Made by a program: the position numbers and the translations under genes. Below, in pieces: positions 6,605 to 12,768 of a stretch of 64,000 nucleotides of DNA. The first letter of the stretch is position 1, and each line of letters begins with the position of its first letter. The DNA lies in the IMG/VR virus record IMGVR_UViG_3300033388_003553, positions 1 through 64,000 of that record; one strand, given 5' to 3'. Origin of the DNA: a virus. The notes below the pieces were generated by a model. That model was not told where the DNA came from and did not search any database. It worked only from the letters and a program-made list of their open reading frames with translations.

Positions 6605-6889
6605 ATGGCTTTAACATTTAAAGATTTAAGAGAAATTGCAAACCAAAAAGGTTTTAGAGATGATGCTATTGTAACAGATATGCACCTTCAAGATTTTGTG
6701 CATATAACACACGATACAAAGGGGAATATAAGACTATGTACTTCAAGACCAATAGGTAGGTGCAATAGGACAGGTGAGTATGTTTACCCTAGTGTTGTAG
6801 ATGGTTATTCTGCTTATTGCCCAGAATTAGATGAAGATTTATATGACATGGAGTGGACTAAAATAGACCATAAAAACGGAGAACGTTAA
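6605..6889 (+). CDS. Hypothetical cassette protein (94 aa)
   Basis: MALTFKDLREIANQKGFRDDAIVTDM... shares its layout (helix, then strands, long loop, acidic C-terminus) with the product of 7378-7686, suggesting two variants of one cassette family. GTTATATGC and GCATATAAC close the cassette exactly. Function unknown. Confidence 0.65.
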   Translation: MALTFKDLREIANQKGFRDDAIVTDMHLQDFVHITHDTKGNIRLCTSRPIGRCNRTGEYVYPSVVDGYSAYCPELDEDLYDMEWTKIDHKNGER

Positions 6890-6891
6890 TT

Positions 6892-6987
6892 GCATATAAC
6901 GGTTAGTATAAGATTAGTGCGCTAACCATATACCTAAATAAAATCACTAACGTAACATAGCGCATTAATTTTATACATTGTTATGCG
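6892..6987 (+). repeat. attC site
   Basis: Inverse core GCATATAACG, left arm GTATAAGATTAGTGCGC, right arm GCGCATTAATTTTATAC, core GTTATGCG (6980). Confidence 0.8.
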
Positions 6988-7004
6988 TTGCCAATTTTAA
7001 AGAT

Positions 7005-7274
7005 ATGAAACTAAAATTTGATGCACCAAAAGGTAATAGGTTAAACTCACAAATGACAGGCTTTGAAGCGGTGGATTGCGATTGGATGTGGAATTATGAT
7101 TTGAAAGAATGGACACAAAAATTAGAGAGTGGAAAGTACGGATATAGTAGCCACCGACCTTGTAAAAGTGTGAAGGCGTTTAGACGAATGTTGAAAACAG
7201 CACCTAAAGGAGTTGAGTTTAAACTATGGAATAAATATGTAGGTTGTAATGTGTACGGAAAAGGTTGCGCATAA
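7005..7274 (+). CDS. Hypothetical cassette protein (89 aa)
   Basis: ATG 7005 is the first start inside the cassette. MKLKFDAPKGNRLNSQMTGFEAVDCDWMWNYD... contains many aromatic residues and a late SVKAFRRMLKTAP helix. Function unknown. Core GTTATGCG (6980) and CGCATAAC (7268) are complementary. Confidence 0.6.
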   Translation: MKLKFDAPKGNRLNSQMTGFEAVDCDWMWNYDLKEWTQKLESGKYGYSSHRPCKSVKAFRRMLKTAPKGVEFKLWNKYVGCNVYGKGCA

Positions 7275-7368
7275 CGGCTCGTGTATGTGTAGTAAGGCTA
7301 TGCACATACATTGAGCCTAAGAATTAAAGTTAATTAGCCTTATTACATATACACTTTGTTATAAAACG
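7267..7368 (+). repeat. attC site
   Basis: Inverse core GCGCATAACG, arms GTGTATGTGTAGTAAGGC and GCCTTATTACATATACAC, core GTTATAAAACG (7358). Confidence 0.8.
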
Positions 7369-7377
7369 TTTTGAGCG

Positions 7378-7686
7378 ATGGCAATAAATGAGATTACTAA
7401 AGAAAAATTAACTAATAGTTATGACCACTTCTTAACGGTGGGTGGTTTGAAGGAGTTTTTAAACAAACATAAGCTACCTGATACTGCAAAAGTTGTAGTG
7501 CAAAGAGTAGAAGATGTTTACTATGATAAACACAATTGGGGTGTTTATTTAAAGGAAGGTGAACACACATTTAAAGATGATGACGGAAATATTGTAAAAA
7601 GCAGTATGGAACAATACCACCCAGCGTGGTGCTGTGTAAAATACAATGATGAAGATGATGTACTATTTATTGACTTACATTATTAG
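7378..7686 (+). CDS. Hypothetical cassette protein (102 aa)
   Basis: MAINEITKEKLTNSYDHFLTVGGLKEFLNKHKLPDTAKVVVQRV... has a helix-strand pattern with a hairpin bearing acidic residues (DDDGN) and ends in a strand. It may be related to 6605-6889. Function unknown. Confidence 0.65.
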   Translation: MAINEITKEKLTNSYDHFLTVGGLKEFLNKHKLPDTAKVVVQRVEDVYYDKHNWGVYLKEGEHTFKDDDGNIVKSSMEQYHPAWCCVKYNDEDDVLFIDLHY

Positions 7687-7700
7687 TGCGTTGGCAAATG

Positions 7701-7756
7701 TTTTATAACGGTTTGGCTAAACTGCGTTTTAATGCTGTTTAGGCGGTGTTATGTGT
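7701..7756 (+). repeat. attC site (compact)
   Basis: Inverse core TTTTATAACG, arms GGCTAAACTGC and GCTGTTTAGGC around TTTTAAT, core GTTATGTGT (7748). Confidence 0.85.
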
Positions 7757-7780
7757 ATTTAAAAATTAGAAACAAATAAA

Positions 7781-8116
7781 ATGACAGTAGAAGAATTAAA
7801 TAGCTCAGAATCTAAGTATATAGACTTTAAAATTATAAAAGCAGAGTCCAATATGTTTTACAATGAATCAGTAGAACAGTATAGATGGCTTAAGAACAAT
7901 ACAGATACAGGTGAAATAAGTGCAAACATAGAATCTCTATATCATTACGAAGGGAACCCTTGGTTTTATGCTGTTTTAAAATTACAAGGTGAAGATGTTA
8001 TTATAGGCCTTAATAGATGTTTTAGCCTAAATATTCACAAAAATATAGAAGTTGTTTTATATAAACATAAAGGCCTAGAAGTTGTAAGAAGTATAACAAA
8101 TATTGCTCACTACTAA
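7781..8116 (+). CDS. Hypothetical cassette protein (111 aa)
   Basis: MTVEELNSSESKYIDFKIIKAESNMFYN..., mostly beta after a short helix, ends with VLYKHKGLEVVRSI. One of the longest cassette products. Ends GTTATGTGTA and TACACATAAC are exact complements. Function unknown. Confidence 0.65.
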   Translation: MTVEELNSSESKYIDFKIIKAESNMFYNESVEQYRWLKNNTDTGEISANIESLYHYEGNPWFYAVLKLQGEDVIIGLNRCFSLNIHKNIEVVLYKHKGLEVVRSITNIAHY

Positions 8117-8117
8117 T

Positions 8118-8177
8118 TACACATAACGCTCAGGCTAAACGGTCGTTTTAATGCCGTTTTAGCCATTGTTAGGCTTA
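8118..8177 (+). repeat. attC site (compact)
   Basis: Inverse core TACACATAACG, arms GGCTAAACGG and CCGTTTTAGCC around CGTTTTAATG, core GTTAGGCTTA (8168). Confidence 0.85.
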
Positions 8178-8204
8178 TGTACGAAACGGATAAATAGTAA
8201 AAAG

Positions 8205-8390
8205 ATGGAATACGAATATAGAAATAGAGATTGGGAAATGTGGCTTGAAGGTACAGCAGACAATGAACCCAACAAAAAAGAAATAATTGAACACGCAAAA
8301 GGCAAAGGATATAAACTAAATGATATTGAAATTTGGTTTGATAATATGCAAGGCTTTTGGAGGTTTAGTGCTGACTTAGTGAAGTATTAA
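8205..8390 (+). CDS. Hypothetical Trp-rich cassette protein (61 aa)
   Basis: MEYEYRNRDWEMWLEGTADNEPNKKEIIEHAKGKGYKL...: ATG 8205 follows core GTTAGGCTT; a longer version from 8166 would be read from attC. It closes with AAGCCTAAC (8389). Function unknown. Confidence 0.6.
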   Translation: MEYEYRNRDWEMWLEGTADNEPNKKEIIEHAKGKGYKLNDIEIWFDNMQGFWRFSADLVKY

Positions 8391-8399
8391 GCCTAACGT

Positions 8400-8549
8400 A
8401 TGTTGCCGATAATTGACCTTTCAAAAGTAAACAGAGTTGAAGTGATTGATGAAAACGGTAGAAGCTATGTGAATTGGAAACCAACCAATAAAACTTCTAT
8501 TAGTATGCAAGACGATGGTAAAACGCTCAAAGTTTTTATAAGCAATTAA
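8400..8549 (+). CDS. Hypothetical cassette protein (49 aa)
   Basis: MLPIIDLSKVNRVEVIDENGRSYVNW... is a short beta-rich protein (ENGRSYV, KTLKVFI). It starts immediately after inverse core AAGCCTAACG (8389), so it lies in the attC-loop polarity. Function unknown. Confidence 0.55.
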   Translation: MLPIIDLSKVNRVEVIDENGRSYVNWKPTNKTSISMQDDGKTLKVFISN

Positions 8550-8588
8550 CCATAACGAATTAGAATATGAATTTTAAAAATTACGTTT

Positions 8589-8771
8589 ATGAGTGATATA
8601 AGAAAATTAACAAAGGAACAATTACAAACTGAAGGAAATGTAATAGGCAAACAACTTAAAGAATGGAATGATATATTTGACTTACTTAGTATGGTTAGAA
8701 AATACGAGTTATCTGAATTAGAAGCCTATTGCATTTTAAGTAACCGATATAAAGTAGAAGAACGTAAGTAA
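8589..8771 (+). CDS. Hypothetical helical cassette protein (60 aa)
   Basis: MSDIRKLTKEQLQTEGNVIGKQLKEWNDIFDLL... is fully helical. It sits between a CCATAACG core (8550) and core GTTACCATT (8793). Function unknown. Confidence 0.55.
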   Translation: MSDIRKLTKEQLQTEGNVIGKQLKEWNDIFDLLSMVRKYELSELEAYCILSNRYKVEERK

Positions 8772-8792
8772 TTTTTATTATTTATATTTTTT

Positions 8793-8830
8793 GTTACCAT
8801 TAACGTAGTGGCGTTTTAATGAATGGTAAC
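8793..8830 (+). repeat. Gene-less mini-cassette
   Basis: GTTACCATT (8793) and AATGGTAAC (8822) enclose a loop with CGTTTTAATG. Confidence 0.65.
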
Positions 8831-8950
8831 GTTGAGGCTAAACACAGTAAATATTATGAGAGAAGAAATAATTGAAATACTTAGAGAAAATTGGCATCAT
8901 AGCTATAATGATTGTGCAGACGATTTATTGGGTTTAGGTATTGTTAGCAA
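8822..8950 (+). repeat. attC site
   Basis: Inverse core AATGGTAACG, left arm GAGGCTAAAC, right arm GGGTTTAGGTATTG, core GTTAGCAA (8943). The start of the next gene is in the loop. Confidence 0.65.
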
Positions 8951-9050
8951 AAGTGTTGCGAAACAATACGCTGAATTTTGTGTAATGTGTGACCGAGAAG
9001 GATTACCACTACTTGAATTAGATGACTACATTAAGCAATATTGTTGCTAA
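8856..9050 (+). CDS. Hypothetical protein spanning attC (64 aa)
   Basis: MREEIIEILRENWHHSYNDCADDLLGLGIVSKS...: the first ~30 residues come from the attC loop and arm, the rest from the cassette 8943-9051. It is a helical protein of unknown function, ending YIKQYCC. Confidence 0.55.
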   Translation: MREEIIEILRENWHHSYNDCADDLLGLGIVSKSVAKQYAEFCVMCDREGLPLLELDDYIKQYCC

Positions 9051-9175
9051 CGGTTTGAATATGGTGTGTAGCCACCCTAAAAGAGCTACGAAGAATTAAA
9101 TAATGATTTAAAAATTGAATATGAATACATTAAAATTACCTAAATGGCTATACACTATATTTGGTGTTATGCCTC
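9044..9175 (+). repeat. attC site
   Basis: Inverse core TTGCTAACG, left arm ATATGGTGTGTAGCC, right arm GGCTATACACTATAT, core GTTATGCCTC (9166). Confidence 0.8.
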
Positions 9176-9444
9176 GTTCTTCATCAGAAAATAAAGAAGC
9201 AAAGAGAATTAAATCTATGTTCATGATTTATTTTGACGGGTGCTACATGATAGACCCTGTTGAAGATACCTCAAACACCTTTGCAATGGGTATATGTAAG
9301 CTTGAATACAAAAATAACGAACTAACTGTACACCTTAGAAGACCAGGTCTTTTAATTGGCAAAGGTGGTCGCATAATTGATGCACTATCTGAACATTTAG
9401 AGTGCAAAATAAAAATTGTTGAAGTTAATTTAAATGAGGCATAA
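9121..9444 (+). CDS. KH-like RNA-binding cassette protein (107 aa)
   Basis: The C-terminal RRPGLLIGKGGRIIDALSEH contains the GxxG loop (GKGG) and flanking helix typical of KH domains, so RNA binding is likely. The N-terminal ~17 residues (LYTIFGVMP) are read from attC. The cassette runs from GTTATGCCTC (9166) to GAGGCATAAC (9436). A cytosolic RNA regulator is plausible; the target is unknown. Confidence 0.6.
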   Translation: MNTLKLPKWLYTIFGVMPRSSSENKEAKRIKSMFMIYFDGCYMIDPVEDTSNTFAMGICKLEYKNNELTVHLRRPGLLIGKGGRIIDALSEHLECKIKIVEVNLNEA

Positions 9445-9637
9445 CGGAATTGTGTAAGATTAGTATTAACGGATTAAAAATAAAAAAAGTAAATAATTAT
9501 GGATAAATGTAAATGGAATGTAAAAATATTAAACCACTATTTTAGATTGACTGTAGAAAATAGATTTATAATACTTGGATATAGGGGTGAAAATTGGAAA
9601 GAGTTAGTTAATATTAATTTTACACTTTGTTAGCACA
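9436..9637 (+). repeat. attC-like pair enclosing an ORF
   Basis: Inverse core GAGGCATAACG, left arm TTGTGTAAGATTAG, right arm TTAATTTTACACTTTG, core GTTAGCACA (9629). The arms pair across a loop of about 150 nt that holds an ORF. Confidence 0.6.
9499..9633 (+). CDS. Small protein encoded inside an attC loop (44 aa)
   Basis: MDKCKWNVKILNHYFRLTVENRFIIL... ends NFTLC, where the last residues are read from the attC arm and the TAG stop lies in the core GTTAGC. The pattern is beta-rich. Function unknown. Confidence 0.45.
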   Translation: MDKCKWNVKILNHYFRLTVENRFIILGYRGENWKELVNINFTLC

Positions 9638-9657
9638 TCGTTTTAATGTTTGCTAAC
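9629..9657 (+). repeat. Gene-less mini-cassette
   Basis: GTTAGCA (9629) and TGCTAAC (9651) enclose CATCGTTTTAATGTT only. Confidence 0.7.
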
Positions 9658-9708
9658 GGGCTTTGTGTAAACCGTCGTTTTAATGCGGTTTAAACGTTGT
9701 TACCCTTA
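9651..9708 (+). repeat. attC site (compact)
   Basis: Inverse core TGCTAACG, arms GTGTAAACCG and CGGTTTAAACG around TCGTTTTAATG, core GTTACCCTTA (9699). Confidence 0.85.
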
Positions 9709-9776
9709 GTGAAATGAAAAAGGGCGTGCCTGCCCAAGAAAGGCAAATTAAGAGTATTAATATAAAAAAAAAGATT

Positions 9777-10262
9777 ATGCCAAATCACGTATATCAAAAA
9801 ATAAGAATAGATAATTGGAGTGAAGATAAAGCACTTGAAAATCTTAAAGGGAAAATATTTAACGACAAAGGAGAGTTAGATTTCAATAAAATTATACCAC
9901 AGCCAGACAACATATTTAATGGTGATTTAGGAGAAGAAGAAAGGCAAATGTGTATTGATAAAGGTATACCAAATTGGTTTGATTGGAATAGAGAGAACTG
10001 GAACACAAAATGGAATGCTTACTCTTTTGAGTTAAATCAGGATGATTCAAATACATTATCCTTTAATTTTCTAACCGCTTGGAATATTCCTGTACCAATA
10101 ATGAATAAAATATTTGAGTTAGTAAGAGGTTCAGAAATACAATACTTAGCTATTGATGAGGGATTTCGTTTTGCAGAGAGTGTAAGAGTAGATGAAAAAG
10201 GGAACGAAACTCAAAAGGATTTAAAAGAATATTGTGACGAACTATTATTTGCAATGCTTTAA
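9777..10262 (+). CDS. Api92/YubB-like ferredoxin-fold protein (161 aa)
   Basis: MPNHVYQKIRIDNW..., FNKIIPQP and NWNTKWNAYSF match the hallmarks (N-terminal xNHV, I-P-P block, NWGTKWxAY-like motif) of the Api92-like ferredoxin-like domain common on phages and plasmids. Function is not established for the family. ATG 9777 is preferred; an in-frame ATG at 9714 would add 21 residues. It is the largest single-gene cassette, bounded by GTTACCCTTA and TAAGGGTAAC. Confidence 0.7.
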   Translation: MPNHVYQKIRIDNWSEDKALENLKGKIFNDKGELDFNKIIPQPDNIFNGDLGEEERQMCIDKGIPNWFDWNRENWNTKWNAYSFELNQDDSNTLSFNFLTAWNIPVPIMNKIFELVRGSEIQYLAIDEGFRFAESVRVDEKGNETQKDLKEYCDELLFAML

Positions 10263-10293
10263 CCGTATGAGTGGTCGCCCTTTTTTATTTTAT

Positions 10294-10352
10294 TAAGGGT
10301 AACGGTTTGAATAAGGGGCGTTTTTAAATGCCCTTTATTTGTTGTTATATGC
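10294..10352 (+). repeat. attC site (compact)
   Basis: Inverse core TAAGGGTAACG, arms GAATAAGGGGC and GCCCTTTATTTG around GTTTTTAAAT, core GTTATATGC (10344). Confidence 0.85.
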
Positions 10353-10403
10353 TTTTATTTTTGAGCGTTTGAAAAATATTTTTAAAATTTCTTTGTATTT
10401 TGT

Positions 10404-10433
10404 TTGTATATCAAAAGTATTGTAGTATCTTTA
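10404..10433 (+). promoter_or_regulatory. Promoter in the multi-gene cassette
   Basis: TTG (10404-10406) and TATCTTTA (10426-10433) with 19-nt spacing. It precedes the ORF at 10458. Confidence 0.5.
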
Positions 10434-10457
10434 CACCAGAAACAAAAACAAATAGAT

Positions 10458-10598
10458 ATGAAACTTACAAAAGAACAACAAGAATTATTTAATACTTTAG
10501 TTAGATTAGGAGATTCAAAAGAATTGGCTTTAAGCACAGTGTTAAGCACTAAAACAGATAAAAACACAGATATTTATCAAACAGCTTACTATTCTTAG
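10458..10598 (+). CDS. Small helical protein (46 aa)
   Basis: MKLTKEQQELFNTLVRLGDSKELALSTVLS... is of a type seen in Bacteroidota phages, ending in a Tyr-rich tail. It is the first gene of the largest cassette (10344-11246), under its own promoter. Function unknown. Confidence 0.55.
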   Translation: MKLTKEQQELFNTLVRLGDSKELALSTVLSTKTDKNTDIYQTAYYS

Positions 10599-10605
10599 TA
10601 GGTTG

Positions 10606-10700
10606 TTAAGTCGTGCCTAAAAGGTCGGGAGCAGTTATTGTTTCACACCGAATAACATGGTGAAATGCCTAGCGGTCTGCGAAGTGTTATTGCGACTTAA
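10606..10700 (+). ncRNA. Candidate structured RNA
   Basis: TTAAGTCG (10606) pairs with CGACTTAA (10693), closing a 95-nt element. Inside, TTTCAC at about 10641 pairs with GTGAAA at about 10660. No known riboswitch motif is recognised. It sits between two genes of one cassette, upstream of a gene followed by an Arc-type regulator, and could be a leader or cis-regulatory element. Confidence 0.5.
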
Positions 10701-10714
10701 TAAATTAAGATTTC

Positions 10715-11107
10715 ATGAAAACAAAGATAAGAACAAGTATATTAAACATCCCAAGTATAAAATGGTTGATGATAAAAACAATGCAAATTGATGGTTGCAT
10801 TTATGTAACTCCATTAGAATTGTATAATTTATTAGGTTGCCACGGTGGTATGTTCCTAACTGGTAAAGCTAATGATGAAGAAATGAATTTTATTAATGAT
10901 TTCTATAATCTTAAATCAAATTGGAAAAAACAGTTGAAAGAAAGTATTGAAGCAGACTTTAAAAAGTTTAAAGAACAGTTAGAAGAAACAATAGTAAGCG
11001 AGTTTAAACCTAAAGACGTTGGGGTAGGTGTTATTCATTGCATAAGCTGTACTGAACAAGTTGAGAGCCTAGCTCATAAAATTATAAACTTACATGAGAA
11101 ACTATGA
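10715..11107 (+). CDS. Hypothetical protein (130 aa)
   Basis: MKTKIRTSILNIPSIKWLMIKTMQIDGCIYV... has a globular N-terminus followed by a long charged helix (LKSNWKKQLKES...FKKFKEQLEE). It overlaps the start of the downstream Arc-like gene by ATGA, indicating translational coupling. Function unknown. Confidence 0.6.
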   Translation: MKTKIRTSILNIPSIKWLMIKTMQIDGCIYVTPLELYNLLGCHGGMFLTGKANDEEMNFINDFYNLKSNWKKQLKESIEADFKKFKEQLEETIVSEFKPKDVGVGVIHCISCTEQVESLAHKIINLHEKL

Positions 11108-11235
11108 AAATACCCTACCAAATAAGAATTGACAATGACCTTTTAGACAAGGTTAAGAAGTCTGCAAAGGATAATGAGAGAAGTGTAAACGCTGAAATAC
11201 GTTACTTGATTAAGTGTGCGTTGGATAAAAAATAA
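11104..11235 (+). CDS. Arc-type ribbon-helix-helix DNA-binding protein (43 aa)
   Basis: MKIPYQIRIDNDLLDKVKKSAKDNERSVNAEIRYLIK... fits the Arc/RHH pattern: a strand IPYQIRID, helix A, turn NERSVN, helix B. It probably acts as a dimeric repressor, perhaps of its own cassette promoter at 10404. It could equally be the antitoxin half of a toxin-antitoxin pair with 10715-11107. Confidence 0.65.
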   Translation: MKIPYQIRIDNDLLDKVKKSAKDNERSVNAEIRYLIKCALDKK

Positions 11236-11237
11236 TT

Positions 11238-11525
11238 GCATATAACTGTATTGTGTATGAAAAGTAACGGATAAATTAACAATAAACTTAATAGATATGA
11301 CTAAAATAAAAGTAGAATTACCAAAAGGATTTATGAATGTAGGCGTGAGTTTAAGTAATGACTTAATAGCAAATACAAATGATAGTGCAAGATGGGATAC
11401 TTTAAGGTTTCCATTGCCCAAGCCGACTTATAAATGGCAGATACATTCTTACGAAGACGACAATAAAATAGTGAACTTAATTGATAAGCAATAAGTAGTT
11501 ATTTTTTATACACGTTGTTGGCATC
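11238..11525 (+). repeat. attC-like pair enclosing an ORF
   Basis: Inverse core GCATATAAC, left arm TTGTGTATGAAAAG, right arm TTTTTTATACACG, core GTTGGCATC (11517). The loop holds the ORF at 11297. Confidence 0.6.
11297..11494 (+). CDS. Hypothetical protein in attC loop (65 aa)
   Basis: MTKIKVELPKGFMNVGVSLSNDLIANTNDSARWDTLRF... is beta-rich with a C-terminal NLIDKQ. It lies between paired attC arms rather than between GTT and AAC cores. Function unknown. Confidence 0.55.
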   Translation: MTKIKVELPKGFMNVGVSLSNDLIANTNDSARWDTLRFPLPKPTYKWQIHSYEDDNKIVNLIDKQ

Positions 11526-11546
11526 ATTGTTTTAATATGTGCCAAC
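11517..11546 (+). repeat. Gene-less mini-cassette
   Basis: GTTGGCAT (11517) and ATGTGCCAAC (11537) around GTTTTAAT. Confidence 0.65.
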
Positions 11547-11725
11547 GTTGCGTGTTTTAAAAACTAACCACAATAAATAAAACAATGACTAAAGACGAAA
11601 TTAAGCATATAAATTGGATGTACAACAGATTGACAAGTGTACATAAAGAAAACCCAAACACTGACTATATGATACGTTTTAAAGAAATAATTGATAAGCA
11701 ATTAACTTTATGCGGTGTTGTGAGT
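11539..11725 (+). repeat. attC site, weak arms
   Basis: Inverse core GTGCCAACG and core GTTGTGAGT (11717). The gene starting at 11585 runs through it. Arm pairing is limited. Confidence 0.45.
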
Positions 11726-11815
11726 ACGTTTTTTTGCAAAGATGAGGATTTACAATATTCTTCTAAAAAATGTAAAGAACAATGTAGTGGCTGTAAGTGG
11801 ATTGAAAACCTTTAG
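11585..11815 (+). CDS. Cys-rich cassette protein (76 aa)
   Basis: MTKDEIKHINWMYNRLTSVHKENP...: the C-terminus has Cys residues in KKCKEQCSGCKW (CxxxCxxC), a possible metal site. The core GTTGTGAGT is read in frame (GVVST). The cassette closes with ACTTACAAC (11826). Confidence 0.55.
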   Translation: MTKDEIKHINWMYNRLTSVHKENPNTDYMIRFKEIIDKQLTLCGVVSTFFCKDEDLQYSSKKCKEQCSGCKWIENL

Positions 11816-11894
11816 CAAAATAATTACTTACAACGTTTTGTGTATGGCACGTTGCACTCACAGAAATTAATTAATAATAAATAAATTAGAAATA

Positions 11895-12007
11895 ATGACA
11901 GAAGAAAATAAGAATACGGGAAATGGCAGAAAGATAACTGGAAAGATGTTTACTTGTATAGTGATGAGTTTATGATTAGTGAATTTAAAAAAGCTAATTG
12001 TGGCTAA
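11895..12007 (+). pseudogene. Frameshifted cassette gene
   Basis: ATG 11895 opens MTEENK and then shifts. A different frame downstream reads EYGKWQKDNWKDVYLYSDEF... to a TAA (12005) on the closing core GTGGCTAACG, which is where functional cassette ORFs end. A single-base change near 11908-11912 best explains this. It could instead be a sequencing error. Confidence 0.5.
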
Positions 12008-12194
12008 CGGTTTGTGTATGATTAGTAGCTTGAATTAAAAATAAAATTAACGAATAAAATATAAAATGGAAAGACCTAACAGAAAAGACTATATTAACAA
12101 AGCTACAAAAATACAATTGATAGCAGACCAAGAAAGGTACATTGACTTTATAGAAAAGAAATTAAAAGCTATTAATTACACACCTTGTTGTACG
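12000..12194 (+). repeat. attC site with gene start in loop
   Basis: Inverse core GTGGCTAACG, left arm TTTGTGTATGATTAG, right arm TAATTACACACCTTG, core GTTGTACG (12187). Confidence 0.6.
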
Positions 12195-12281
12195 GAGTTA
12201 AATGCTGATGATAAAAACAAGTATTTTATAAGTGGGTACAGACAAGGATATGGCGATGCAATGAAAGATAATAAAAAGTAA
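12066..12281 (+). CDS. Hypothetical protein spanning attC (71 aa)
   Basis: MERPNRKDYINKATKIQLIADQERYIDFIEKK... is a helical basic protein. INYTPCCTE is read from attC arm and core, and the rest (FISGYRQGYGDAM) from the cassette. It closes with CGTACAAC (12292). Confidence 0.6.
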   Translation: MERPNRKDYINKATKIQLIADQERYIDFIEKKLKAINYTPCCTELNADDKNKYFISGYRQGYGDAMKDNKK

Positions 12282-12291
12282 CATTTTATTA

Positions 12292-12320
12292 CGTACAACT
12301 ATTATATATCAACCAGTTAA
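12292..12320 (+). repeat. Array-end sequence shared with array 2
   Basis: After the closing core CGTACAAC comes CTATTATATATCAACCAGT, identical to the sequence after the last cassette of array 2 (38250). Confidence 0.7.
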
Positions 12321-12335
12321 TTTAAAATACTGATT

Positions 12336-12401
12336 ATGAGCATTAAAGGGAAGGCAACTGTCGATAAATATATTAAAATATTGACAGTTAAAAATTATTA
12401 A
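12336..12401 (+). CDS. Possible very small ORF (21 aa)
   Basis: MSIKGKATVDKYIKILTVKNY, placed over an AT-rich inverted repeat (AACTGTC at 12358 with GACAGTT at 12383). It is more likely a structural element than a gene. Confidence 0.25.
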   Translation: MSIKGKATVDKYIKILTVKNY

Positions 12402-12419
12402 AGATAAAATTTGATTATA

Positions 12420-12581
12420 ATGAAAACAACAAAGAAAATAATAATAAGTATAGATATTGAAACTGAACAAGATATAGAGAAAGTATCAGCAGCAGTAAAA
12501 AAGGGGTTGTACTACGGATTAGATGTTAAGTGTGTAGCTGCCCCTAAAGATGTAAAGATTAATTACTGCCAAGAAAGGTAG
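12420..12581 (+). CDS. Hypothetical small protein (53 aa)
   Basis: MKTTKKIIISIDIETEQDIEKVSAAVKKG..., a strand-helix-strand protein, ends INYCQER. It lies just left of the compact attC at 12585. Function unknown. Confidence 0.55.
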   Translation: MKTTKKIIISIDIETEQDIEKVSAAVKKGLYYGLDVKCVAAPKDVKINYCQER

Positions 12582-12584
12582 TAT

Positions 12585-12650
12585 TACACACAACGTTTAA
12601 TGTATGGGCCGTATGAGGAACGAATACGGCCCATACATGGTGTTATAAAC
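12585..12650 (+). repeat. attC site with near-perfect arms
   Basis: Inverse core TACACACAACG, arms AATGTATGGGCCGTAT and ATACGGCCCATACAT (one base off perfect complement), short loop, core GTTATAAAC (12642). The last direct attC of array 1. Confidence 0.9.
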
Positions 12651-12686
12651 AGTTTTTAAAATTATTAAATAAAAAGATATGATAAA

Positions 12687-12747
12687 ATATATACAACAAC
12701 ATATAAACCACATTAAAACGATGGTTTATATTAAACGTTGTATATAT
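12687..12747 (-). repeat. Inverted attC site
   Basis: Read on the minus strand this gives CAACGTTTAATATAAACC, CATCGTTTTAATG, then GGTTTATATG and GTTGTATAT: the same layout and loop motif as the direct sites, in opposite orientation. Confidence 0.65.
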
Positions 12748-12768
12748 GAAAATAAATTAGTATATTTG
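12738..12768 (+). promoter_or_regulatory. Promoter for the genes after the array
   Basis: TTG (12738-12740), TATATTTG (12761-12768), 20-nt spacing, about 17 nt before the ATG at 12785. The -35 side lies in the inverted attC. Confidence 0.6.

Noticed and set aside
9714-9776. Upstream start of the Api92-like gene
   Set aside because: The 21 extra residues (MKKGVPAQERQ...) precede the family's typical MxNHV start and lie near the cassette border; kept as an alternative only.
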